This document shows, piece by piece, positions 43,746 to 53,204 of a stretch of 64,000 bases of DNA. The notes beneath the pieces are model-generated. The model did not search any database and had not been told where the DNA came from. It was given only the letters and a program-made list of their open reading frames with translations. The position numbers were made by a program, and so were the translations under genes. Source of the stretch: CAJBVG01 sp943371425 (lineage in GTDB: Bacteria > Bacteroidota > Bacteroidia > Sphingobacteriales > Sphingobacteriaceae); contig CALRUR010000005.1 in NCBI GenBank assembly GCA_943371425.1, positions 62,001 through 126,000 of the forward strand, given 5' to 3'. Positions within the stretch are counted from its first letter, which is position 1. Each line of letters begins with the position of its first letter.

Positions 43746-46700
43746 TTATGGTGTTTGTAAATATTCTTCGTAGGTTTTTAAAGCTACAGCGCTTCCTGCA
43801 AGCTTCTCCATTTTACTCAAATATTTATCTTTTATTTTGTTGAAATCTGCTTTACCTGTATTGAATTTACTTTCAATTGCATCCAAATTATCAAGCTCTG
43901 CTTTATTTGGTTTATGATAGCTTTGTGCAACTTTCGAATACAGTTCTAACAAATCTTCACGTAATTGATTTTCTGCTGCACCAACATAGTTATCGCCAGT
44001 GGTTACTACCAATGTTGATTTTAGTTTATCTAAATCAGTTGCAAATGCCTTGCTTGATTTCTTAAAATCGGCGTTAGTAGAACCTTGCTTTTCCATGAAT
44101 TTTAAATACTCATCAATAGAGTATACCATGTAGGCAAGTTCTTGCGACATGTTGTATAATTTCATAGTAGTAGCTTCTTGTATTTTACGATCTGCTAAAC
44201 TAATTTCAGATTTAGGATCGTACTGTATCACCAAATCACTAGTATACTTTTCTTTGCCTTTTGTAATTACTACTTTATAAGTACCAGCTGGAACTCTTGG
44301 TGAGGTGAAGCCGCCAAATGCAAAGGTTTTACCTTGAGCTACTTTTGGTGGTTTGCTATTGTAATACCATTCTACAATGTTAATACCTTTTGATTTACCA
44401 GGACCAATTTCCGAAACTTTTACACCATTGGCATCTTGTATTTCAAGTGTCATTTTTCCTAACACATGTTTTTTGTTTAGGTGATAAATAATACGCGCTG
44501 CAGTGCTAGGGTTTTCACCCACAAATTGCGTTTCGGTACTCGATCCACCGAAGCCATTAGACTCAACAATGGAAGTAGGTTTTGTATTGAAGAAGAACAA
44601 ATCTTTGCTCATGTTCTCTTCAGTTAATTGACGTAAAATACTGATGTCGTCGATAATAATTACCCCGCGACCATGTGTAGCAATTACTAAGTCGTTTGTT
44701 TTTTTATGTAACTCTATATAGTGTACATTTACTGCCGGGAAATTGTTGGTAAATCTATACCAATTTGTACCACCGTTTAAGCTTATGTGCAAACCAAATT
44801 CTGTTCCTAAAAACAATAAGTTTTCATTCACATAATCTTCTTGTATGTTTCTTGCGAAGCCATATATTTCTGGTGTTACAATAGATTTCCAAGTTGCTCC
44901 GTAATCGTTAGTTTTATATACATAGGTATTCATATCACCAGTTGTATAACCATTAAATACAACGTAGGCCTTACCTGCACCAAACACACTCGCTTCTACA
45001 TGGTATGCCCATGTATTTTTTGGTAAACCGGGTACATTTTTAATTACATTCGTCCAACTTTTACCACCGTCTTTAGTTACTTGTAAATTACCATCGTCTG
45101 CACCAACCCAAATCACATTTTCATCTACTGGCGATTCTGCAATTGTAAAAATGGTACAATGATTTTCTGCTCCCGAATTATCTTTAGATAATCCACCTGA
45201 GTTTTCTTGATTTTGTTTCTTCGGATCATTGGTGGTTAAGTCTGGCGAAATTTTCGTCCATGTTTCACCCATGTCTTCTGAGCGATGTACAAATTGACTT
45301 CCAATATATACTCTATCGGGTTTATTAGGGCTCGTTACTAAAGATGCATTCCAATTAAAACGCAAATCTGGCTCGCCCTTCATTTGCAATGGTTGTATTG
45401 TTTTCGCCTGGTCTTTTACAGGATCATAACGCCATACATTTTCTGCACCTTGCATTTCAGAATAAATTAAATTTTTTGTTGGATGTCTGTATACTCTATA
45501 TCCATCTCCAACACCCACAACGCGCCAATCTCTAGCCTCTACACCTCCCGGTGAACGTGAGGGACCAAACCAGCAACCATTATCTTGTAAGCCTCCATAT
45601 ACATTGTAATCATCCTTATCATCTACACTCACATGATAGAATTGTGAAAGAGGTAAATTTTCTACCATTTCCATGGTAGTACCACCATCCCATGAGCGAT
45701 ACACTCCACCATCCGTAGCAGCATAGATTCTATCAGAATTCTTGATATCAAAAGCAATGTCGTGAATATCTGAATGCATAGGGCCTAGGTTCTTAAATGT
45801 TTTACCACCATCACGAGAGATGGAGCCCGAAAGGCCTGCTTTTACTACTATGTTAGGGTTACGAGGATCCACTACAATTCTCGAAAAATAAAATGGACGA
45901 ACCACTAAGCCGAAGTCGTTATTCAACTGTTTCCAAGATGCACCTGCATCGTCACTTCTATACAAACCTTTGTCTTTATCTTGTTCAGACTCTACAACGG
46001 TATATAGAATTTTATTGTCTGATGGTGCAATAGCAATGGCCAATCGGCCTAACTTACCTTTCGGAAATCCGTTATGAATTTTATTCCATGTTTTACCTGC
46101 ATCGGTACTTTTGTACAATGCACTTTTATCGCCACCAGAGCTAAAAGACCATGGCGATCTTCTGAACTCCCAAAAGGAAGCATATAAAACTGATGGATTC
46201 TCTGCATCCATTTGCAAATCGCTACATCCAGTTGTTAGGTCTACATATAAAAGCTTAGTCCAAGTTTTACCACCATCCGAAGTTTTATATAAACCTCTGC
46301 TTTCGCTATCGCTCCATAAAGGACCAAGTACACCCACATATACTTCTAATGAGTTCTTAGGGTTTACTTGTATGCAAGAAATTCTTTCGGAAGTTTCGAA
46401 GCCCATCTTTTCCCAACTAGATCCACCATCTTTACTTCTATATAAACCATCGCCAATAGAAACACTGTTACGTGTCCATACTTCGCCAGTTCCTACCCAA
46501 ATTACATTATCAGGGTCGTTAGGATCTACTTCTACCGCTCCAATAGATTGGCAGTAGTCGTCGAAAATTGAATTAAAAGTTGCACCACCGTTATTCGTTT
46601 TCCAAACGCCTCCACCGGCTGTGCCGATGTATACGATGCGATCATTTTTCGGGTGTGTTTCTATATCGGTAACACGGCCACTCATGAGTGCCGGACCAAT

Positions 46701-46826
46701 ATGGCGAGCTTTCAAATCACCAAAAAGTTCTTTGCCCTTTTTAATGGCTTCTAGCTGTGCTGGTGTTTGTGCCATAGCAGTTGAGCACACACTCCATACG
46801 AGTATATATTTTAAGAAATTTTTCAT
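43746..46826 (-). CDS. Exported BNR/VPS10-type beta-propeller protein
   Basis: A 1026-residue secreted protein with a signal peptide (MKNFLKYILVWSVCSTAMAQ). Many Asp-box (BNR) repeats of the form S-x-D-x-G-x-x-W follow (for example SKDGGSSWE, TSDGGKTWT, STDAGKTWN, SDDAGASWK, TKDGGKSWT) over residues about 60-720. A C-terminal region (about 740-1026) has FN3/helical character. This matches the glycosyl-hydrolase-like BNR/sortilin family of Bacteroidota, in which catalysis is not shown. No T9SS tail is visible. It starts 7 bp after the LolA-like gene, forming a two-gene unit. Confidence 0.82.
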   Translation of the reverse strand: MKNFLKYILVWSVCSTAMAQTPAQLEAIKKGKELFGDLKARHIGPALMSGRVTDIETHPKNDRIVYIGTAGGGVWKTNNGGATFNSIFDDYCQSIGAVEVDPNDPDNVIWVGTGEVWTRNSVSIGDGLYRSKDGGSSWEKMGFETSERISCIQVNPKNSLEVYVGVLGPLWSDSESRGLYKTSDGGKTWTKLLYVDLTTGCSDLQMDAENPSVLYASFWEFRRSPWSFSSGGDKSALYKSTDAGKTWNKIHNGFPKGKLGRLAIAIAPSDNKILYTVVESEQDKDKGLYRSDDAGASWKQLNNDFGLVVRPFYFSRIVVDPRNPNIVVKAGLSGSISRDGGKTFKNLGPMHSDIHDIAFDIKNSDRIYAATDGGVYRSWDGGTTMEMVENLPLSQFYHVSVDDKDDYNVYGGLQDNGCWFGPSRSPGGVEARDWRVVGVGDGYRVYRHPTKNLIYSEMQGAENVWRYDPVKDQAKTIQPLQMKGEPDLRFNWNASLVTSPNKPDRVYIGSQFVHRSEDMGETWTKISPDLTTNDPKKQNQENSGGLSKDNSGAENHCTIFTIAESPVDENVIWVGADDGNLQVTKDGGKSWTNVIKNVPGLPKNTWAYHVEASVFGAGKAYVVFNGYTTGDMNTYVYKTNDYGATWKSIVTPEIYGFARNIQEDYVNENLLFLGTEFGLHISLNGGTNWYRFTNNFPAVNVHYIELHKKTNDLVIATHGRGVIIIDDISILRQLTEENMSKDLFFFNTKPTSIVESNGFGGSSTETQFVGENPSTAARIIYHLNKKHVLGKMTLEIQDANGVKVSEIGPGKSKGINIVEWYYNSKPPKVAQGKTFAFGGFTSPRVPAGTYKVVITKGKEKYTSDLVIQYDPKSEISLADRKIQEATTMKLYNMSQELAYMVYSIDEYLKFMEKQGSTNADFKKSSKAFATDLDKLKSTLVVTTGDNYVGAAENQLREDLLELYSKVAQSYHKPNKAELDNLDAIESKFNTGKADFNKIKDKYLSKMEKLAGSAVALKTYEEYLQTP

Positions 46827-46833
46827 AAAAATT

Positions 46834-47586
46834 TTATTCTCCTTCTGGATATTTGAATTCTGAATTATCGACTTTTGGGTTCACTTGTATAGCGCTAATT
46901 ACTATTGGCTGACCACCCTGACCTTTTACCCCTTGAGTAATAGAGAAGGGGAACATTATGCCTTCTACTTCTTGGTAATCGCTTAATTTAATTTGTTGAA
47001 TTTGTCCTTTACCTGGGCCTTCTTTAATTTCAGATTCTTGCATTACAGGCACATTACTTTCTACATCAAAAAAGTAGTAAGAAACATTCTCTGTTTCAAC
47101 GCCGTCAACCTTTGTAGGGTTTTTTGTTAATTTTATTTTATATGCTTCTGCACCGTCAACACTTTCTTTACCCATTAGCTCAGCTTTCCAACCGCGACTT
47201 TTATAATTCAAAAATGGATCAGGGAAATCTCCAATATTTTTTTTGTAGTTTTCAGTTGCTTCTGCATCGCTTTTTTCAGCTTTCATGTTCATGAAATTAT
47301 GAGACCACATAGTGGTTCCATCATATGCACCTTGTTTTATTACCTTGCCTTGAAAATTAATATTAGTGCACTGTTTACCATCTTTTAGTTGAATAATATC
47401 CAATGGAATTTCCATACCACCTTGATTAATTTTCGCAGAGATTTTCACACCATTTAGTGCCTCTAATTTTGCTTTACCTCCAATGGTTTCAAAATACTTG
47501 TTTAAAATATCGTCAACAGATTGGGCCATTACACTTGCCGACATAATTACCAATGTAAGTGCAAGTAAAAGTGATTTTTTTCTCAT
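46834..47586 (-). CDS. Exported LolA-like outer membrane lipoprotein-sorting family protein
   Basis: A 250-residue periplasmic protein: signal peptide MRKKSLLLALTLVIMSASVMAQ, then SVDDILNKYFETIGGKAKLEALNGVKISAKI, a start typical of LolA/LppX-like half-barrel proteins in Bacteroidota. YKIKLTK and YYFFDVESNVPVMQESEIKEG lie further along. It may bind a lipid or lipoprotein; the exact partner is unknown. Its stop is 7 bp before the BNR gene, so the two probably work together at the envelope. Confidence 0.72.
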   Translation of the reverse strand: MRKKSLLLALTLVIMSASVMAQSVDDILNKYFETIGGKAKLEALNGVKISAKINQGGMEIPLDIIQLKDGKQCTNINFQGKVIKQGAYDGTTMWSHNFMNMKAEKSDAEATENYKKNIGDFPDPFLNYKSRGWKAELMGKESVDGAEAYKIKLTKNPTKVDGVETENVSYYFFDVESNVPVMQESEIKEGPGKGQIQQIKLSDYQEVEGIMFPFSITQGVKGQGGQPIVISAIQVNPKVDNSEFKYPEGE

Positions 47587-47662
47587 TTCTTCGTTTTTAA
47601 ATTTGAATACAATTTAAAGCAATAAATTGAGGAGTACTAATAAAATGTTTGTTACAGAAAAT

Positions 47663-47742
47663 CGAAAGGTCGAACTAGCGAACTAGCGAATTTGCGAGCA
47701 CACGAGCAAATGAACACACGAGCACACGAGCACACGATTAAA
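47663..47742. repeat. Octad word array, core CGARC
   Basis: Ten 8-bp units from CGAAAGGT through CGAACTAG (twice), CGAATTTG, CGAGCACA, CGAGCAAA, TGAACACA, CGAGCACA (twice) to CGATTAAA. The last unit covers the marC stop codon (47738-47740). Confidence 0.88.
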
Positions 47743-48307
47743 ACCCGGTGTTGTGTCTGAAAAGTTTTATGGCAATGGCCAACAGAATAATACCGAAAGC
47801 TTTACGAAGTATATTTAGCCCGGTTTTGCCAAGGAGTTTTTCTAAGCGCATGGTATTTTTAAGTACAAAATAAACGAATACCATGTTGAGTATAATACCG
47901 ATTACGATGTTTTGAGTTTGATACTCGCTTTTTAAAGATAAGAGGGTAGTCATGGTTCCGGCACCTGCAATTATAGGAAATGCGAGAGGAACGATTGAAA
48001 CAGAATCTGGAATTTCTTCTTTAAAAAAGTTAACACCTAATACCATTTCTAAGGCAATAAAAAAGATTACTAAGGAACCTGCAATGGCAAATGATTTTAC
48101 ATCAACACCAATTATTCCTAACAAGGATTCGCCAATATACAAAAAAGCAATCATCAAAATTAAAGCAACTATCGATGCTTTTTCAGATTGAATATGTCCT
48201 GCTTTATTGCGCAACTGTATAACTATTGGAATCGCTCCAACAATATCAATAATCGCAAAGAGGATCATTGTTACAGAAAGTATTTCTTTGATGTTGAAAA
48301 AATCCAT
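47738..48307 (-). CDS. MarC-family integral membrane protein
   Basis: A 189-residue protein with about six membrane helices. The N-terminal VTMILFAIIDIVGAIPIVIQL and VPLAFPIIAGAGTMTTLLSL are typical of MarC/YchE. The transported substrate is not established for the family. It is separated from the permease by an inverted AATT array and from the LolA-like gene by a CGARC array. Confidence 0.85.
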   Translation of the reverse strand: MDFFNIKEILSVTMILFAIIDIVGAIPIVIQLRNKAGHIQSEKASIVALILMIAFLYIGESLLGIIGVDVKSFAIAGSLVIFFIALEMVLGVNFFKEEIPDSVSIVPLAFPIIAGAGTMTTLLSLKSEYQTQNIVIGIILNMVFVYFVLKNTMRLEKLLGKTGLNILRKAFGIILLAIAIKLFRHNTGF

Positions 48308-48310
48308 GAG

Positions 48311-48415
48311 AATTACGAATTACGAATTATGAATTACGCATTACAAATTATGAATTACGAATTATGCATTGAATAATGATAGCGCTTAATTCGTAATTCG
48401 TAATTCATAATTTTA
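48311..48415. repeat. Inverted heptad word array, core AATT
   Basis: Left arm of eight units from 48311 to 48366 (AATTACG, AATTACG, AATTATG, AATTACG, CATTACA, AATTATG, AATTACG, AATTATG). Right arm AATTCGT, AATTCGT, AATTCAT, AATTTTA from 48388. It overlaps the stop codon of the permease (48413). Confidence 0.88.
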
Positions 48416-49855
48416 CTTGTTTCTTATCACCGAATGCTTCTTACTATACACAAAGTAGATTACTAAACCTACTAGCATCCATAAAAATGCGCTCATTAAT
48501 GTTTCTCCTGGTAAGGAAACAATCATAGCAGAACATACTACAATTCCTAAAATTGGTACAAAAGGTACCCAAGGTGTTCTAAACGGACGTTCGATATTTG
48601 GATCAGATTTTCTCATGATCATAATACCTGCGCAAACTAATACGAACGCAAACAAAGTACCAATACTGGTTAAATCGCCGGCTACCGAGCCTGGTATAAA
48701 ACCACCGAATAAACCAACAAATACAAATAAGATGTAGTTTGATTTATAAGGAGTACTGTATTTTGGATGTAATTCTGAAAACACTTTTGGTATTAATCCG
48801 TCTTTAGACATTGAGTAAAATACACGCGATTGACCCATTAACATAACTAAAATTACAGAAGAGAAACCTGCAAGAATGGCAATGGTGATAGAAGTAGCCA
48901 ACCAATCGTACCCGATCATGTATTTCTGAATTGCATAAGCAACAGAAGCTTCTTTTCCAGAAGTTTTAAATTCAGTCCAATTAGCTACACCAGTTAATAC
49001 GTGAGCAAACAAGATGTATAGAATGGTACATACTACTAAAGAACCTAATATTCCAATTGGCATATCGCGTTTAGGGTTTTTAGCTTCTTGAGCTGCAGTA
49101 GATACGGCGTCAAAACCAATAAAGGCAAAGAACACAATACCTGCACCTTTTAATATTCCACCCCAACCGTGTGCGAAGAAACCTTCGTGGCCAGGAGTAT
49201 TTTCTGGGATGATGTATGGAGTATGGTTTGCAGCGTTTATAAATTTCCAACCAATGGCAACGAATACTAATACAATGGCAACTTTTACCATTACAATAAC
49301 GGCATTAAAGGCAGCCGATTCTTTAGAACCACGTATCAACACTAAAGTTATTAATCCTAAAATTAATAATGCTGGTGCGTTTACATAGCCAGAAATTCCA
49401 CTTGCCGATGTTTCAAAAGGGGAGTGGCACCATTCGTAAGGAATTGCACCTCCGAGCAAGTTGTTTAAGTATTCCGACCATGCAATAGATACGGTAGCAG
49501 CACCAAGTGCATACTCAAGTATTAATGCCCAACCAATAATCCACGCAGTTACTTCGCCCATAGTAGCATATGCGTAGGTATATGCACTACCTGCAACGGG
49601 TATCATGGCTGCAAATTCTGCGTAGCATAAACCAGCTAAAGCACAACCAATGGCAGCTACAATAAAAGATAAGGTTACTGCCGGACCAGCTGCTTCTGCA
49701 GAGGCTGCGGCTGTACGTACAAATAATCCGGCACCAATAATGGCACCAATTCCAAGAGCAACTAGGTTCATTGCTCCTAAAGTTCTTTTCAACGAACCTT
49801 CGCCTGTTTTAGAGGCTTCGCTTAATAATAGGTCAAGAGGTTTCTTAAATCTCAT
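48413..49855 (-). CDS. APC-superfamily amino-acid permease
   Basis: A 480-residue inner-membrane transporter with about 12-13 helices. The N-terminal GIGAIIGAGLFVRTA (substrate-binding unwound helix) and the FFAFIGFDAVSTAAQEAKNPKRDMPIGILGSL segment are hallmarks of cationic-type APC permeases. The substrate is not determinable here. A minus-strand -7 box (TAGGTTTG) precedes it. It lies 150 bp after hppA on the same strand, with a terminator and two arrays between. Confidence 0.85.
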   Translation of the reverse strand: MRFKKPLDLLLSEASKTGEGSLKRTLGAMNLVALGIGAIIGAGLFVRTAAASAEAAGPAVTLSFIVAAIGCALAGLCYAEFAAMIPVAGSAYTYAYATMGEVTAWIIGWALILEYALGAATVSIAWSEYLNNLLGGAIPYEWCHSPFETSASGISGYVNAPALLILGLITLVLIRGSKESAAFNAVIVMVKVAIVLVFVAIGWKFINAANHTPYIIPENTPGHEGFFAHGWGGILKGAGIVFFAFIGFDAVSTAAQEAKNPKRDMPIGILGSLVVCTILYILFAHVLTGVANWTEFKTSGKEASVAYAIQKYMIGYDWLATSITIAILAGFSSVILVMLMGQSRVFYSMSKDGLIPKVFSELHPKYSTPYKSNYILFVFVGLFGGFIPGSVAGDLTSIGTLFAFVLVCAGIMIMRKSDPNIERPFRTPWVPFVPILGIVVCSAMIVSLPGETLMSAFLWMLVGLVIYFVYSKKHSVIRNK

Positions 49856-49879
49856 AAATTAATAATTGGGGTTATAATC

Positions 49880-49887
49880 CAAACCTA
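49880..49887 (-). promoter_or_regulatory. -7 promoter element of the permease gene
   Basis: CAAACCTA on the plus strand reads TAGGTTTG on the minus strand, an exact TAnnTTTG match 24 bases upstream of the ATG. No clear -33 box. Confidence 0.45.
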
Positions 49888-49905
49888 ATAAAAAAAATAT
49901 TAATT

Positions 49906-49937
49906 AGCTAATATGCTAATGTGCTAATGTGATAATG
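49906..49937. repeat. Octad word array, core GCTAAT
   Basis: Units AGCTAATA, TGCTAATG, TGCTAATG, TGATAATG at 8 bp, on the promoter-distal side of the hppA terminator. Confidence 0.75.
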
Positions 49938-49939
49938 AG

Positions 49940-49980
49940 CAAAAAAAAGAGGAAGATACTTTTCAGCACTTCCTCTCTTT
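49940..49980 (-). terminator. Rho-independent terminator of hppA
   Basis: AGAGGAAG (49948-49955) pairs with CTTCCTCT (49969-49976). On the minus strand the stem is followed by a run of eight T. It is flanked on both sides by octad arrays. Confidence 0.82.
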
Positions 49981-49983
49981 TAT

Positions 49984-50011
49984 AATTAGCTAATTAGTCA
50001 ATTAGCTAATT
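49984..50011. repeat. Octad word array, core AATTAG
   Basis: Units AATTAGCT, AATTAGTC, AATTAGCT and a partial AATTATGG. The third and fourth units contain the hppA stop codon (50006-50008). Confidence 0.72.
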
Positions 50012-52366
50012 ATGGTGCTCCGCACATTTCTTCGCACACTCTTCCTCCGTCATTTTACCTTCTGAAATCATTTTAGCACATTCTTCTTTGCTCATTCCGC
50101 AAGCTTCAGTGCATTCTCCTGTTTCCATATGGCACTCTTTACCATTCATCATGATAACTGTATCCATGGTAACATTTCCTAAAGAATCAATATGTTTTTC
50201 AATTCTGATCTCTTTTTTCATCTCCATGCCTTCATGTTTATCATTACCAACCACAGAAATATAAGGTGCAATTACTAATGAAACAATCGACATTAATTTA
50301 ATTAAGATATTCATAGAAGGACCTGATGTATCTTTAAATGGATCTCCTACGGTATCACCTGTAACCGATGCTTTGTGTGGTTCAGATTTTTTGTAGAACA
50401 TTTCACCATTAATCATTACTCCTTTTTCGAACGATTTTTTCGCATTATCCCAAGCACCACCTGCGTTTGATTGGAATATACCCATTAACACACCCGATAC
50501 AGTTACACCTGCTAATAAACCTCCTAATACTTCTGGACCAAAAATAAATCCGATAATAAGTGGAGTAATTAATGCAATAGCACCTGGCAACATCATCTCA
50601 CGAATAGAAGCTTTAGTAGAAATTGCAACACATTTTTCATATTCTGGTTTCGCTTTGTATTCCATAATTCCAGGAATTTCGCGGAACTGGCGACGAACTT
50701 CTTGTACCATGTCCATTGCTGCTTTACCTACTGCTTGTATACACAATGCAGAGAAGATAAAAGGAATCATTCCACCCACAAATAAACCTGCTAAAACTGG
50801 AGCTTTGTAAATATCAATTGCATCAATACCTGCAATACCAACAAAGGCTGCAAATAATGCTAAAGAGGTTAAAGCTGCAGAAGCAATGGCAAATCCTTTA
50901 CCAGTTGCTGCAGTAGTATTACCAACCGCATCTAAATTATCTGTACGCTCACGAACTTCTGGAGGTAACTGACTCATTTCTGCTATACCACCTGCGTTAT
51001 CGGCAATAGGACCGAAGGCATCAATAGCTAATTGCATCGCTGTAGTTGCCATCATACCTGCAGCAGCAATTGCTACTCCGTATAAACCTGCAAAATAATA
51101 CGATGCCATGATACCACCCGCTAAGGTTAAAATTGGAATAACGGTTGATTTCATCCCTACAGATAATCCACCAATTATGTTGGTAGCATGACCTGTTGAT
51201 GATTGTTGAATGATAGACATTACTGGAGCTTTACCCATTGCGGTGTAATACTCTGTAACAATACTCATAATGGCTCCAACTGCAGTTCCTACTACGATTG
51301 CCCAAAATACATTCATTTTAGAAAATTCATATCCTCTTAAGTTTAAAGATTCTGGCAACATCCAGTTTACAATAAAGAAAGAAGCAACAACAGTTAATAT
51401 CATCGACGACCAGTTACCTAAGTTCAAGGCAGTTTGTACGTTCGATTTTTCATCTTTTATAGTTACGAACCATGTTCCTATAATAGAGAACACAATACCT
51501 AAACCGCATATAATCATTGGTAATAATATCGGAGCCATGCCACCGAAATTATCTGCAGAAGTAATTTCTTGTCCTAATACCATCGTAGCTAAAATAGTTG
51601 CTACGTATGAACCGAATAAATCGGCACCCATACCAGCCACATCACCTACGTTATCACCTACGTTATCTGCAATAGTTGCAGGGTTACGAACGTCGTCTTC
51701 TGGAATTCCTGCTTCTACTTTACCTACTAAATCCGCACCTACATCGGCAGCTTTGGTATAAATACCACCACCAACACGGGCAAATAATGCAATAGATTCT
51801 GCTCCTAAAGAAAAACCTGTTAAAACCTCAATCGCCGTTTTTACGGTATTTACACCTAAATCAGCGAATATAGACAGGAATGCAATGAATAAACCACCTA
51901 ATCCTAAGATTGCTAAACCAGCAACACCTAAGCCCATTACTGTTCCACCTGTAAACGAAACTTTTAAAGCTTGTTTTAAACTTGTACGTGCTGCTTGTGT
52001 AGTACGAACGTTCGCTTTTGTAGCTACTTTCATACCAATATATCCGGCATATGCAGAAAACACCGCACCTATTATAAAGGCAATTGAAATAATCCAACTC
52101 GAGTGGATTTGTATTCCATTTACTTCATGGATCGTTCCTGAATACGCAAGTAATGCAGCAGCAAATACTACGAATATGCTTAATACTTTCCATTCTGCTT
52201 TTAAGAATGCCATTGCGCCATCAGCAATATAACCTGCTAATTCAGTCATTTTCGCATCACCTGCGTCTTGTTTTTCTACCCAAGCACTTTTAATTGCCAT
52301 TACAACTAAGCCTAATATGCCTAGAGCTGGGATTAGATAAATTAAGTTGTTTTGTAAAAACTCCAT
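50006..52366 (-). CDS. hppA: Membrane-bound ion-pumping pyrophosphatase with Cys-rich C-terminal extension
   Basis: A 786-residue pump that couples pyrophosphate hydrolysis to H+ or Na+ export, about 16 helices. Substrate-binding motifs are GGGIYTKAADVGADLVGKVE, DNVGDNVGD and the C-terminal DTVGDPFKDTSGPSMNILIK. The GNTTAATGKG segment has alanine at the position that is lysine in K+-independent forms, so a K+-dependent enzyme is inferred. After the last helix (residue about 704) there is an unusual tail of about 80 residues with six cysteines (Cys745, 752, 756, 763, 777, 781) and many Met/His. A consensus promoter lies upstream. Confidence 0.94.
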   Translation of the reverse strand: MEFLQNNLIYLIPALGILGLVVMAIKSAWVEKQDAGDAKMTELAGYIADGAMAFLKAEWKVLSIFVVFAAALLAYSGTIHEVNGIQIHSSWIISIAFIIGAVFSAYAGYIGMKVATKANVRTTQAARTSLKQALKVSFTGGTVMGLGVAGLAILGLGGLFIAFLSIFADLGVNTVKTAIEVLTGFSLGAESIALFARVGGGIYTKAADVGADLVGKVEAGIPEDDVRNPATIADNVGDNVGDVAGMGADLFGSYVATILATMVLGQEITSADNFGGMAPILLPMIICGLGIVFSIIGTWFVTIKDEKSNVQTALNLGNWSSMILTVVASFFIVNWMLPESLNLRGYEFSKMNVFWAIVVGTAVGAIMSIVTEYYTAMGKAPVMSIIQQSSTGHATNIIGGLSVGMKSTVIPILTLAGGIMASYYFAGLYGVAIAAAGMMATTAMQLAIDAFGPIADNAGGIAEMSQLPPEVRERTDNLDAVGNTTAATGKGFAIASAALTSLALFAAFVGIAGIDAIDIYKAPVLAGLFVGGMIPFIFSALCIQAVGKAAMDMVQEVRRQFREIPGIMEYKAKPEYEKCVAISTKASIREMMLPGAIALITPLIIGFIFGPEVLGGLLAGVTVSGVLMGIFQSNAGGAWDNAKKSFEKGVMINGEMFYKKSEPHKASVTGDTVGDPFKDTSGPSMNILIKLMSIVSLVIAPYISVVGNDKHEGMEMKKEIRIEKHIDSLGNVTMDTVIMMNGKECHMETGECTEACGMSKEECAKMISEGKMTEEECAKKCAEHHN

Positions 52367-52416
52367 AAGGTTTTATCGTTTTGTTTCGGTTAATTATTTA
52401 CTATTTGAAAAGAGGG

Positions 52417-52445
52417 CAAAAATAATCCTTTTTTTGAATAAACAA
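52417..52445 (-). promoter_or_regulatory. Consensus promoter of hppA
   Basis: On the minus strand ATTTG ends in a TTG (complement of 52443-52445), then an 18-base spacer, then TATTTTTG (complement of 52417-52424), an exact TAnnTTTG. The hppA ATG is 50 bases downstream. Confidence 0.65.
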
Positions 52446-52478
52446 ATCTTTTACTTTGGCGTTGTCGTACATAAAAGC

Positions 52479-53123
52479 ATGATGAAAGGAAGATATATAG
52501 TAATATTGTCTGTAATACTCTTATTTACAGCATGCAGCAATGCAAACAGTTTAAATACAAAATCGATGGATCAAGAAATTAATAATATAGATAGTGTAGA
52601 AACGGCAACGTTTGGGGCAGGATGCTTTTGGTGTGTTGAGGCAGTTTTTCAGGAATTAAAAGGGGTAATCTCTGTAAAATCAGGGTATATGGGTGGTAAA
52701 GTTAAAAACCCAACTTATAAAGAAGTTTGCAGCGGATTAACTGGTCATGCAGAAGTTTGCCAGATTGTATTTGATCCAAAGGTTATTCAATATAAAGATT
52801 TATTAGAAGCGTTTTGGCAAAGCCATGACCCCACCACCCTAAACAGGCAAGGGGCAGACGTTGGCACGCAATATCGTTCGGCTATTTTTTATCATTCTGA
52901 TGAACAAAAAAAGTCGGCTGAGTTTTACAAGCAAAAGTTAAATGAGGAGAATGCATTTGGCAAGGCCATCGTTACAGAGATATCTGCTATTTCCGAATTT
53001 TATGAAGCCGAAGATTATCATCAAAATTATTATAACCAAAACGGCGAGGCAGCGTATTGCCAATTTGTGATTGCTCCGAAACTAGAGAAGTTTAGAAAAG
53101 CGTTTTCGGAAAAAATAAAATAA
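52479..53123 (+). CDS. msrA: Peptide-methionine (S)-S-oxide reductase, lipoprotein form
   Basis: 214 residues. MsrA reduces methionine-S-sulfoxide in damaged proteins. The catalytic Cys49 lies in GAGCFWCVEAVF. GGKVKNPTYKEVCSGLTGHAEVCQIVFDP and WQSHDPTTLNRQGADVGTQYRS are family marks. The N-terminus MMKGRYIVILSVILLFTACSN ends in a lipobox (FTAC), so the enzyme is probably a periplasm-facing lipoprotein rather than cytosolic. I use ATG 52479 (52482 is equally possible); longer in-frame starts would precede the lipoprotein signal. It is divergent from hppA. Confidence 0.9.
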   Translation: MMKGRYIVILSVILLFTACSNANSLNTKSMDQEINNIDSVETATFGAGCFWCVEAVFQELKGVISVKSGYMGGKVKNPTYKEVCSGLTGHAEVCQIVFDPKVIQYKDLLEAFWQSHDPTTLNRQGADVGTQYRSAIFYHSDEQKKSAEFYKQKLNEENAFGKAIVTEISAISEFYEAEDYHQNYYNQNGEAAYCQFVIAPKLEKFRKAFSEKIK

Positions 53124-53204
53124 TATTGAATTCATGTTTTATTCTGCGTAATATTGCAATAATCTGTTAACTAGATGTTAGCAGTGTCAATTTTACCCAA
53201 TTTA

